Made by a program: the position numbers and the translations under genes | DNA from: Shewanella sp. c952 | GTDB taxonomy: Bacteria > Pseudomonadota > Gammaproteobacteria > Enterobacterales > Shewanellaceae | NCBI RefSeq assembly: GCF_019654975.1 | Contig: NZ_BPEW01000003.1 | Span: forward strand, 124,001-188,000 | Direction of reading: 5' to 3' | DNA length: 64,000 nt | Shown: positions 22,697 through 31,214 of the stretch, one piece after another | Position numbering within the stretch: position 1 is the stretch's first letter | How the letters are laid out: each line of letters begins with the position of its first letter | The notes under the pieces: generated by a model | What the model saw: only the letters and a program-made list of their open reading frames with translations | Databases searched by the model: none | What the model was told of the DNA's origin: nothing

Positions 22697-23356
22697 ATGA
22701 AGCCTGAAAACTTAAATATAATAATTGCGGATGACCATCCTCTATTTAGAAACGCATTAAGACAAGCATTAGCCACTGCGTTTACCAATACTCAATGGTT
22801 TGAAGCTGATAGCGCTGATGCGTTACAAAATCTTCTAGACAATAGCGACATTGAATATGATGTTGTGCTGCTGGATCTACAGATGCCAGGTTCTCATGGC
22901 TATTCGACATTGATCCATCTTAGAACTCACTACCAAGAACTACCCGTCGTTGTTATCTCTGCCCATGAAGACAATACGACTATCAGTCGCGCAATTCATT
23001 ATGGTAGCTCCGGTTTTATCCCTAAATCATCATCCATGGAAACGCTTGCTACGGCACTTGAAGCCGTTTTATTTGGTGATGTTTGGTTACCAGAAGGCGT
23101 TGAACTGCAAGAGATCAGTGATGACGGTACTGACCAGATGGCCAGTAAACTTTCAGATCTGACCCCACAGCAATATAAAGTACTGCAGATGTTTGCTGAA
23201 GGCTTACTTAACAAACAAATTGCCTATGACTTAGGCGTTTCAGAAGCCACAATTAAAGCGCATGCCACCGCCATATTTAGAAAGCTGGGGGTTCGAAATC
23301 GTACCCAAGCGGTAATCGCACTGCAGCAGTTAGAGATGGAAAAAGTCGATCTATAA
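22697..23356 (+). CDS. crbR: CrbR-type NarL/LuxR-family response regulator (acetate switch)
   Basis: This 219-residue two-domain regulator has a receiver with acidic ADDHP and phospho-acceptor Asp60 (LLDLQMPG), and a C-terminal LuxR HTH (LTPQQYKVLQMFAEGLLNKQIAYDLGVSEATIKAH, about 153-187). In Vibrio and Pseudomonas relatives, CrbR/ErdR partners the SSS-domain kinase CrbS and activates acs for acetate use. Here crbS and acs lie 2-6 kb away and share the operator-like palindrome, which supports the assignment. It is transcribed alone and ends at a bidirectional terminator. Confidence 0.85.
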   Translation: MKPENLNIIIADDHPLFRNALRQALATAFTNTQWFEADSADALQNLLDNSDIEYDVVLLDLQMPGSHGYSTLIHLRTHYQELPVVVISAHEDNTTISRAIHYGSSGFIPKSSSMETLATALEAVLFGDVWLPEGVELQEISDDGTDQMASKLSDLTPQQYKVLQMFAEGLLNKQIAYDLGVSEATIKAHATAIFRKLGVRNRTQAVIALQQLEMEKVDL

Positions 23357-23375
23357 CGGATAAAAGCCGTTGCAG

Positions 23376-23402
23376 AAAAACCGCATTGCATGCGGTTTTT
23401 TT
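23376..23402. terminator. Bidirectional terminator between crbR and the FAD oxidoreductase gene
   Basis: AAAAACCGCA / TGCGGTTTTT 10-bp stem with a 5-nt loop, with T/A tails on both sides. Confidence 0.88.
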
Positions 23403-23422
23403 ATGGCTATCAATATCTGTTA

Positions 23423-24712
23423 CTACCTAAAGTTCTCCATGACCTTGTAGTACATCATCCCCAGTGCCAATGCTTGGTTTCCAAACCACTCATTGAGCGG
23501 GATCCTTAAATGTTGCATATCAGCAAAGAGAGCAAATTCTTGCTGCTCTCCGATAATGGCATTAGCCATGATTTCACCCATAATGTGGGAGGTCGCAACC
23601 CCATGACCCGAGTAACCTTGGCAATAGAATACATTTTTTGAAACTTTGCCTAGCTGCGGAATACGATTTAGCACAATACCCGCCATACCAGTCCACTCAT
23701 ACTCTATATCGACCCCTTTCAGTTGTGGGAAAGTACGCTCCAGAGCAGGCCTAAGTTCATTAGCAACATTTTTAGAGTCCCGACCCGAATAGTTAGTGCC
23801 ACCACCGAACATTAAACGGTTATCGGCGGTTAGTCGGTAGTAATCCAGTACAAAACGAGTGTCATACACAGCAACATTTTTGGGGATCAAGCTTTGGGCC
23901 TGCTCTGAGGTCAGTTGTGCAGTGGCGCAATTCCCCAGCGATGCAGGAAACAACATGCCTCTTAATTTTTTTCTCGCCAACTTATGATAAGCATTCCCCG
24001 CCAACACAACACTGTTAGCGGTGATCTTCCCCTTTGATGTGGTCACAGTAGCAAGAACCCCATCTTCAATATCAACAACTGCCGAGTGCTCAAAAATTTG
24101 TGCGCCCATACTCTCAGCAGCTCTTGCCTCACCAATACAAAGATTAACTGAATGCAGGTGCATATTACGCTTGTTTAAAAGGCCGCCGTGATACAAGGGT
24201 GTGTTGATATACTCAGGTAGCTGCTCTTTAGTTAGCAGCTCCAGCTCGCTAGCCATGCCATGCTTACAAGCCTCATCATAGGTCTGTTGCAACTCACTTA
24301 TGTGACTCGCTTTATAGGCTGTATGTAAATGCCCATACTTAAGGTCGCACTCGATTCCGTACTTTTTTACTCGCGTTGTTATTATCTCATGTCCGCGCCA
24401 ACGCATATTCCAAACAAACTGCTCAGCATCAGTGCCCAATTTATTGCGTAACTGCTTGGTCATGGCTGTATCACCTGACAAACTGCCCGTCACCTGGCCA
24501 CCATTGCGGCCTGTCGCTCCCCATCCAATCTTATTGGCCTCTACAATCGCAACCTTGTAGCCTTTCTCACAAAGCTCCACTGCCGTCGCTACACCAGTAA
24601 AGCCACCACCAACAATCACCACATCAACACGTATATCAGCTTCTAACTCTGGATAGTCAGTTTCAGTATTGATGGTGGCGTTGTAGTAAGAGTTGCAGCG
24701 TGGTTGTGACAT
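23423..24712 (-). CDS. FAD-dependent amine/amino-acid oxidoreductase, PuuB/DadA-like
   Basis: This 429-residue DAO-family flavoprotein has an N-terminal Rossmann motif (DVVIVGGGFTG, GGGFTG at 35-40) and GATGRNGGQV near residue 68. The C-terminal block GMAGIVLNRIPQLG and YCQGYSGHGVATSHIMGEIMA is typical of gamma-glutamylputrescine oxidase (PuuB) and related enzymes. Such enzymes oxidise secondary or primary amines to aldehydes with H2O2 or quinone reduction. No puuA/C/D partners are nearby, so the substrate is open. It stands between crbR and crbS but on its own divergent promoter. Confidence 0.85.
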   Translation of the reverse strand: MSQPRCNSYYNATINTETDYPELEADIRVDVVIVGGGFTGVATAVELCEKGYKVAIVEANKIGWGATGRNGGQVTGSLSGDTAMTKQLRNKLGTDAEQFVWNMRWRGHEIITTRVKKYGIECDLKYGHLHTAYKASHISELQQTYDEACKHGMASELELLTKEQLPEYINTPLYHGGLLNKRNMHLHSVNLCIGEARAAESMGAQIFEHSAVVDIEDGVLATVTTSKGKITANSVVLAGNAYHKLARKKLRGMLFPASLGNCATAQLTSEQAQSLIPKNVAVYDTRFVLDYYRLTADNRLMFGGGTNYSGRDSKNVANELRPALERTFPQLKGVDIEYEWTGMAGIVLNRIPQLGKVSKNVFYCQGYSGHGVATSHIMGEIMANAIIGEQQEFALFADMQHLRIPLNEWFGNQALALGMMYYKVMENFR

Positions 24713-25110
24713 AACAATTTCCTTTTGAGTAATTGATTACTTCTTGTTTTATATTTTTTACATTGCGTTCAGTATATCAATCTTTAATGTTGGGTCAAGC
24801 TATCTAAATTCTGAAAAGCGCTAGACAAAAATTTGGCACGCTTTTAGCTGCAACGATGTTCCAAGTCGGTTTACTTCATTTGAAGCAATAACTTGTCGAG
24901 TGATATTTCAGCGACTATCTTCAATAGTGAACGGTAAATACCTTTTACATTGATAGGTCGTAAGCATCGTCCTCTGTTCCACTCTTCTTAACTTATCGAT
25001 AAGGAGATGGTATTACCGAAAATGATAAAACATATGTTGTCGAGAGGCGTACAGGCATAGCTCTGGGTAGATTCGGCATATTAAGTCACGATTTAGATAA
25101 GGACTGTGAA
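24713..25110. other. Divergent intergenic region with a possible sigma-54 promoter
   Basis: This 398-bp gap separates the FAD oxidoreductase (minus) from the repeat lipoprotein (plus). TTGGCACG at 24833-24840 followed by GC at 24847-24848 gives GG-N10-GC, the -24/-12 spacing of sigma-54 promoters, but the -12 element reads TAGC rather than TTGC. It would imply a leader of about 260 nt for the lipoprotein gene. No protein-coding gene is visible here. Confidence 0.35.
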
Positions 25111-25443
25111 ATGAAAAAACTCGGTTTAGTAATGGTTATCCTCGCGCTTAGTGCCTGTGCATCTGCACCCGCGACATGGAAAGGTATGTCAGAAAGAGAT
25201 ATTGCGGCATGGAAAGAGATTGGTTTTAACGCTGAGCAAGCTCAAGCGTGGAAAGGTAGTGGATTTACCGCAGAGCAATCTGAGAGTTGGTCCAAACATG
25301 GTTTTAACCTGACCAGTGCCACAAGTTGGAAAGGACAGTCTTTTGATGCTGATGAAGCCAAAAGTTGGAAGACTGGCGGCTTCGACGTAGACAGTGCCGT
25401 TGAATCAAGAGATAAAGGCTTAACTCCTGTAAAAGTTGAGTAG
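25111..25443 (+). CDS. Small lipoprotein built of 13-residue W-x3-GF repeats
   Basis: This 110-residue predicted lipoprotein (MKKLGLVMVILALSAC, lipidated Cys16) consists almost wholly of tandem repeats. Five 13-residue units begin WKEIGF, WKGSGF, WSKHGF, WKGQSF and WKTGGF, each followed by an acidic/Ala helix-like segment (NAEQAQA, TAEQSES and so on); an 11-residue unit precedes them. The pattern suggests short helical hairpins with a Trp-Gly-Phe turn. I cannot name the family or function. A TAAGGA site precedes the ATG. It lies between crbR and crbS and is convergent with crbS. Confidence 0.8.
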   Translation: MKKLGLVMVILALSACASAPATWKGMSERDIAAWKEIGFNAEQAQAWKGSGFTAEQSESWSKHGFNLTSATSWKGQSFDADEAKSWKTGGFDVDSAVESRDKGLTPVKVE

Positions 25444-25460
25444 GACAAGCCCTGTTAAAT

Positions 25461-25487
25461 AAAAGGCACAATAGATGTGCCTTTTTC
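25461..25487. terminator. Terminator between the repeat lipoprotein and crbS
   Basis: AAAAGGCACA / TGTGCCTTTT stem with a 5-nt loop between convergent genes; T-run on the plus strand, A-run on the other side. Confidence 0.85.
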
Positions 25488-25498
25488 ATTTCCAGCTA

Positions 25499-28400
25499 TC
25501 AGCCCTTTCTTACCAAACTTGAGATCAACGCTCTAAGCGCAGCAGGTTTGACCATTTTGGCCATGTAGTGGTAGCCACGAAGCTGAATGTCATCAATCAG
25601 ATCTTTACGAGTATTTGCGGTAATTAATATACCAGGCAGGTTTTCACCGTAAAGGTTTCTGACACCATCCATCGCATCAACGCCATTTTGATCATTATCT
25701 AAATGATAATCAGCAAGTACAATATCGGGAGCAACGCCTTTAAGCCCTAGTTTAATTCTTGCATCTGCAAAGTCGCTGGCGCAGATAACCTCACACTGCC
25801 AACGCGTTAATAAACTTTCCAGTCCCGCTAAAATAGCCTCTTCATTATCAATACATAACACCTTCACGCCCGCTAAAGGTTGCAAAAGAGAGGCAACTTT
25901 CTTTGGCGTAGGCGCAGTAACCTTTTTACCAAGTGGCACTTTAATCGAAAATACTGAGCCCTGCCCCAAAATTGAACTGACATTGATTTCATGTTCTAAA
26001 ACACGACTAATCCTGTCTGCAATGGCTAAGCCTAAACCCAAGCCACTGGCACTTTTACTCTCTGGGTTATCCAGTCGCTTAAACTCTTTAAAGATCTCTT
26101 TTGTTTCACTCTCGTCAATACCGCAGCCAGTATCAAGCACTTGAATTTCAAGTTCACCGCCGCGATAACGGCAGCCCAACAAAACACGACTTCCCTTAGC
26201 ATAACGATAAGCATTAGTTAAGAAATTTTGTAACACGCGTCTGAGCAGGCTTGGGTCTGAGTTGATTGTTGCAGAGCAAGGAATTGCGCTGAACTTAATT
26301 GAACAATCCTTAGCCATCGCCTCAAACTCAACCGCTAAGCCATCAAGTAGATCTGCAATGGCAAAGTCACGTCGATTAACATCAACCATCCCAGAGTCTA
26401 ATTTCGAAATATCGAGCAAATCTGTCAATAACTCTCCGGCAATTTTCAGCGAACTATTAACATGGCTTAAGGTTGTTTTAGCCTCTAGATCTAAGTTGGG
26501 GTATTGCGAAAGTGACGCAGTGAAAAGCCGGGCAGCATTTAATGGTTGCATTAAATCGTGACCCACTGCGGCAAGAAACTGACTTTTAGAAGCATTTGCC
26601 ATCTCCTCTTGCGCTTTCGACTCCAGCAGTTTGCTGTTAAGCATTGATAATTCGTATGTCCGCTCCTTTACTCGTGCTTCGAGCGTCTCATTGGACTCCT
26701 GCAACGCTTTGGCTTGCAAACGATATTGAGTAATATCAGTAAAGGTCATCACAAAGCCCCCCCCAGGCATGGGGTTGCCCTGAATTTTTATAACTTTGCC
26801 GTCTTTACGCTGTCGCTCTGAGACATGTTGAGTACCATTACGCATATGCTGTACGCGTTTGTCTACTTGATCTTCTATATCGCCAATACCACAATAGCCG
26901 CGCTCAGCATTAAAGCGAACCACATCACTGATGGGCATGCCTGCTTGTAAAAAGTTATCTGGATAGTCATATAGCTCAGCATACTTAAAATTCCAAGCAA
27001 CCAAATTCAAATCTTTGTCAACCACGCTCATACCTTCGTAAGCGTGCTCTATGGCGCCTCTAAGCATGTCTTGGCTCAAGATAATTTTAGAAGAAGCCTC
27101 ATCAACCAAGCTAAACACTTCATCAAGTGCTAAATCACGTCCTTGCATCACCGAGTCCATCACCAGTGATGCACTCGAGGCCCCCAGAACCCCAGCAAGC
27201 ATATGTTCGGTATGTGCGATGAGCTCAGGTGGCGCAATCTTATGCCAGCTATCACTCTTTACCGCATCTTCAGAGAAACCTGAAAAACTTTCATAGGCGC
27301 GGGTTGGACTGACAAATCGACTGGCTAATATCAGTAGATCTTGCTGGGAAACGGGTGCACTCTTGCGGTTAGTATCTTTTTTAAAACGTCCTGGGGTCAC
27401 AAAGGCACTGGCTTGTATTCGCTCGGCAACACCGGCGCGAAACCAGATGGAACCAAGCATATAACAGCCGCAGTTTGCCAGTAATGCGATGAGTATATCG
27501 CGCACGTTAGGCTTAATAGCATCTAGCAAAGCGATATCGGTCGCAACGATGCCTGAATGAGCAGCGGCTCCCTGCAGCAAGATGTAACACCAACAGCCAA
27601 AACCAACCGCAAGCCCTAAGAAAACACCACTGCGATTACCGTGTTTCCAATACATACCGCCGATTAACGCCGGAGCTAATTGTGCAAAAGCGCCAAAAGA
27701 CAACATCCCTAAGGAGGATAGCGAATCATTATCCATAAACGAAAGATAACTAAAATAACCTAAGCCCAGAATAAGCATAATTGCGAGGCGTCGGGCATTA
27801 AGCAGAAGTTGCGAAAACTGGCTAAAATTTCTCGCCTTTATCTGCCCAGTCCGCAGCATTAGCGGTACCAGCCACTCATTACTCACCATCACACTAATCG
27901 TCACCACGGCAACGATGACCATCCCCGTAGCAGCAGAAAGTGTTCCGAGCAGCGCTACAACAGCAAGCCAAGGTTTATCGAGTGCTAATGGTAGGTTAAT
28001 CACGTAAGTGTCAGCGGCGACCGCATCGCCAAGTAATAACTTGCCCGCTAATGCTAGTGGCGCCACGAACAAGCCAAACAACAGCAGATAAACCGGGAAC
28101 ATCCACTTAGCTTTAACCATGGTTTTTTCATTAGTACACTCAACCATCATTACGTGGAACTGCCTAGGCATACATAAGAAAGCAGCCATACCCACTAGCA
28201 ATTCAGGCATCAACGATTCGATACGTAAATTAGGCTCGTTGATCAAATCCTTAGCGCTGGCTTGCTGCCAAATATCACCAAAGCCATCAAAAACACCAAA
28301 GCTAATGACAGCGCCAACAAGTAAAAATGCCCCGAGTTTAACTAAAGACTCAAAAGCAATCGCCAACATCATCCCAGGGTTATGCTCGGTAGCATCGAGC

Positions 28401-28927
28401 TTTCGAGTACCAAATAAAATGGCAAAAATGGCTAATAAGCCTGTAATAACCAGAGAGACTTTTGTACCGTCGAACAAAGCGCCCTCTGGCTGAAAAAGAT
28501 TCAAGCTAAAGACCATCGCTTTAAGTTGCAGCGCAATATAGGGCATGATGCCAAACAGAGCGATTAGCGTGACTATTGCCGCAAGTAGTTGAGATTTACC
28601 GTATCTTGCTGCAATAAAGTCAGCCACAGAGGTAATGTTTTGCGCCTTTGACACAATCACCATCTTTCTCAGCAAGCCAAAGCCAACGGTGAATATTAAG
28701 ATGGGACCAATAAAGATAGGTAGAAATGACCATAGATCATCGGCGGATTGACCCACCGTCCCCAGAAAACTCCAAGATGAACAATACACCGCTAGGCTTA
28801 AGCCATAGATCCAAGTTTGGATCCGTTTGGTGATACGACTGAACCAGCGCTCTGCTCCCCAAGCAATGAGGAACAAGATACACACATAAATGATGGCAAT
28901 GGTGCCAACCAGAACAGTCAAATTCAT
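25499..28927 (-). CDS. crbS: CrbS-type hybrid sensor kinase with Na+/solute symporter domain
   Basis: This 1142-residue membrane protein starts with a 12-13-helix SSS (Na+/proline symporter-like) domain (residues about 1-500). A PAS_7 domain follows (GMSVVDKDLNLVAWN, about 635-745), then a coiled coil, the histidine-kinase core with phospho-acceptor His790 (VGHDLMQPLNAARLF) and ATPase boxes (DTGCGIDESE, SGLGLGLAI), and a C-terminal receiver with Asp1073 (LADYHLD). This is the CrbS/MxtR/CbrA-like architecture that senses acetate-related status and signals to CrbR. It is divergent from acs, with the shared palindrome between them. Confidence 0.9.
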   Translation of the reverse strand: MNLTVLVGTIAIIYVCILFLIAWGAERWFSRITKRIQTWIYGLSLAVYCSSWSFLGTVGQSADDLWSFLPIFIGPILIFTVGFGLLRKMVIVSKAQNITSVADFIAARYGKSQLLAAIVTLIALFGIMPYIALQLKAMVFSLNLFQPEGALFDGTKVSLVITGLLAIFAILFGTRKLDATEHNPGMMLAIAFESLVKLGAFLLVGAVISFGVFDGFGDIWQQASAKDLINEPNLRIESLMPELLVGMAAFLCMPRQFHVMMVECTNEKTMVKAKWMFPVYLLLFGLFVAPLALAGKLLLGDAVAADTYVINLPLALDKPWLAVVALLGTLSAATGMVIVAVVTISVMVSNEWLVPLMLRTGQIKARNFSQFSQLLLNARRLAIMLILGLGYFSYLSFMDNDSLSSLGMLSFGAFAQLAPALIGGMYWKHGNRSGVFLGLAVGFGCWCYILLQGAAAHSGIVATDIALLDAIKPNVRDILIALLANCGCYMLGSIWFRAGVAERIQASAFVTPGRFKKDTNRKSAPVSQQDLLILASRFVSPTRAYESFSGFSEDAVKSDSWHKIAPPELIAHTEHMLAGVLGASSASLVMDSVMQGRDLALDEVFSLVDEASSKIILSQDMLRGAIEHAYEGMSVVDKDLNLVAWNFKYAELYDYPDNFLQAGMPISDVVRFNAERGYCGIGDIEDQVDKRVQHMRNGTQHVSERQRKDGKVIKIQGNPMPGGGFVMTFTDITQYRLQAKALQESNETLEARVKERTYELSMLNSKLLESKAQEEMANASKSQFLAAVGHDLMQPLNAARLFTASLSQYPNLDLEAKTTLSHVNSSLKIAGELLTDLLDISKLDSGMVDVNRRDFAIADLLDGLAVEFEAMAKDCSIKFSAIPCSATINSDPSLLRRVLQNFLTNAYRYAKGSRVLLGCRYRGGELEIQVLDTGCGIDESETKEIFKEFKRLDNPESKSASGLGLGLAIADRISRVLEHEINVSSILGQGSVFSIKVPLGKKVTAPTPKKVASLLQPLAGVKVLCIDNEEAILAGLESLLTRWQCEVICASDFADARIKLGLKGVAPDIVLADYHLDNDQNGVDAMDGVRNLYGENLPGILITANTRKDLIDDIQLRGYHYMAKMVKPAALRALISSLVRKG

Positions 28928-29023
28928 AGGATTCTCTTTTTTTTACCTATTTTGCGGTAAAAACCAAATGAAATCTAGCCAAAAATAAATTACAACCATT
29001 TAAAAAATAAGGATATTTTTTTA

Positions 29024-29039
29024 CTAGACCAAGGTCTAA
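29024..29039. promoter_or_regulatory. Palindrome between crbS and acs, candidate CrbR operator
   Basis: TAGACCAAGGTCTA (29025-29038) is a perfect palindrome centred about 70 bp before the acs ATG and about 105 bp from the crbS start. It differs from the crbR-upstream copy (22563-22578) only at the first base and at one central base. The divergent location would let one site serve acs and crbS. Confidence 0.65.
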
Positions 29040-29100
29040 TAGAGATATAACCCTCACACAATCCATACTCATCTCACGCAAATTAGATAAGGGAAGCCCA

Positions 29101-31053
29101 ATGAGCATGCAGTCTCTCTACAAAGTTCCAAGTGAAATCGCAGCAAATGCACTTGTAAATGACGAACAATATAAAAAAATGTATCAGGAGTCTATTGTAA
29201 ACCCTGAAGGTTTCTGGAGAGAACACGGCAACCGTATCGATTGGATGAAACCCTTTACTAAAGTAAAGAAAACTTCGTTCGATGACCATAACTTGTTCAT
29301 TAAATGGTTCTACGATGGCACGCTAAACGCTTCAGCAAATTGCCTAGACAGACATTTAGAAAATAATGCCGACAAAGTGGCAATTATTTGGGAAGGCGAT
29401 GATGCAAAAGATCAGCGCACTATCACCTACGGTGAACTGCATGCTGACGTATGTAAATTTGCTAATGCCCTTCGCAGCCAAGGCGTAAGACGTGGCGACG
29501 TAGTCACTATTTATATGCCGATGGTTCCAGAAGCTGCCGTTGCGATGCTTGCATGTGCTCGTATTGGTGCTATCCACTCGGTTGTATTTGGTGGTTTCTC
29601 GCCAGACTCTATCGCTTCACGCGTTATAGACGGTAACTCGAAAGTGGTTATTACCGCAGATGAAGGCCTGCGTGCGGGACGAATTATTCCACTAAAAGCC
29701 AATATTGATGAAGCGCTATCGCACCCTGATGTTGACTGTATTGAAAAAGTCATTGTCATGAAGCGTACTGGCGGTGATATTAATTGGGTTGAAGGCCGTG
29801 ATATCTGGTGGGAATCTTTGATGGAAACCGCTTCAGAGCACTGTATGCCTGAAGAGATGGGCGCTGAAGACCCGCTGTTTTTGCTTTATACCTCAGGCTC
29901 AACAGGTAACCCAAAAGGTGTGCTACACACCACTGGTGGTTACATGGTTTACGCCGCAATGACTCACGAGTATGTGTTCGATTATAAAGACGGTGAAGTG
30001 TATTGGTGTACCGCTGATGTAGGTTGGATCACCGGCCATTCATACATGGTATATGGCCCGCTAGCCAATGGCGCTACCGTATTAATCCACGAAGGTGTGC
30101 CTAACTACCCAAGCCCTGCTCGCCTCGGTGAAATGGTTGACCGACATAAAGTCAATATCTTGTACACTGCGCCAACTCTTATCCGAGCATTAATGGCCGA
30201 AGGCAAAGAGCAGTTCGATGGTTTTGACGGTAGCTCATTGCGTATTATGGGCTCGGTGGGCGAACCGATTAACCCTGAAGCGTGGCGCTGGTATAACGAT
30301 GTCATTGGTCATGAGAAATGCCCTATTGTTGATACGTGGTGGCAAACAGAGACTGGCGGTATTTTGATTAGCCCGCTTCCAGGTGCTACAGACACCAAGC
30401 CTGGTTCTGCAACTCGCCCATTCTTTGGCGTGCAGCCAGCACTTGTCGATAACATGGGTAATATTGTTGATGGCGCAAACGAAGGTAACCTCGTTATTCT
30501 TGATTCATGGCCAGGACAGATGCGAACTGTGTTTGGCGATCACGACCGCTTTGTACTGACCTACTTTAAAACATTTAGAGGCATGTACTTCACTGGCGAC
30601 GGCGCAAAACGCGATGAAGACGGTTACTACTGGATCACGGGTCGTGTTGATGACGTGATTAACGTATCTGGTCATAGACTAGGCACCGCTGAAGTTGAAA
30701 GTGCTTTAGTTGCCCATGAGCAAGTTGCTGAAGCCGCAGTTGTTGGTTACCCGCACGACATTAAAGGCCAAGGGATCTACGCTTACGTCACGCTGACTCG
30801 AGGCACTGTTGAAACTGAAGAGTTACGTCAGGAACTTCGCCAGTGGGTTAGAAAAGAGATTGGCGCATTAGCCACGCCGGATCTTATTCAATGGGCGGGC
30901 GGATTACCTAAGACACGTTCAGGCAAAATTATGCGTCGATTCCTACGTAAGATTGCTGCAAATGAAGTGACAAACTTAGGTGACTCTTCAACGCTGGCTG
31001 ATCCAGCCGTGATTGATACCCTGATTGAATCTCGTCTTAACCGCAGTGAATAA
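29101..31053 (+). CDS. acs: Acetyl-CoA synthetase
   Basis: This 650-residue AMP-forming enzyme activates acetate to acetyl-CoA via acetyl-AMP. The adenylate-forming P-loop [14 protein letters not shown] is near residue 263, [15 protein letters not shown] follows, and the regulatory acetylation lysine is Lys609 in [11 protein letters not shown], the same position as in Salmonella Acs. An AGGGAAG site precedes the ATG. The gene stands alone with an intrinsic terminator, without the yjcH-actP symporter genes that follow acs in enterics. The upstream palindrome and divergent crbS suggest CrbSR control. Confidence 0.98.
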   Translation: MSMQSLYKVPSEIAANALVNDEQYKKMYQESIVNPEGFWREHGNRIDWMKPFTKVKKTSFDDHNLFIKWFYDGTLNASANCLDRHLENNADKVAIIWEGDDAKDQRTITYGELHADVCKFANALRSQGVRRGDVVTIYMPMVPEAAVAMLACARIGAIHSVVFGGFSPDSIASRVIDGNSKVVITADEGLRAGRIIPLKANIDEALSHPDVDCIEKVIVMKRTGGDINWVEGRDIWWESLMETASEHCMPEEMGAEDPLFLLYTSGSTGNPKGVLHTTGGYMVYAAMTHEYVFDYKDGEVYWCTADVGWITGHSYMVYGPLANGATVLIHEGVPNYPSPARLGEMVDRHKVNILYTAPTLIRALMAEGKEQFDGFDGSSLRIMGSVGEPINPEAWRWYNDVIGHEKCPIVDTWWQTETGGILISPLPGATDTKPGSATRPFFGVQPALVDNMGNIVDGANEGNLVILDSWPGQMRTVFGDHDRFVLTYFKTFRGMYFTGDGAKRDEDGYYWITGRVDDVINVSGHRLGTAEVESALVAHEQVAEAAVVGYPHDIKGQGIYAYVTLTRGTVETEELRQELRQWVRKEIGALATPDLIQWAGGLPKTRSGKIMRRFLRKIAANEVTNLGDSSTLADPAVIDTLIESRLNRSE

Positions 31054-31086
31054 TAGTTAAGCAGAAATACTCGCTTTACCTTCCCT

Positions 31087-31111
31087 AGCCCCTCATAGAG
31101 GGGCTTTTTTT
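31087..31111 (+). terminator. Intrinsic terminator after acs
   Basis: AGCCCCTC / GAGGGGCT 8-bp stem with ATA loop, followed by a T-run. Confidence 0.9.
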
Positions 31112-31214
31112 ATGCCTTTAAATAAACAAATCCACATTTTGCTTACCGTCACAGCGTATTTATGTGATGATTTCGATATCAGTTTTTGTATTTACCTGCC
31201 AAACGGAAACTCAC

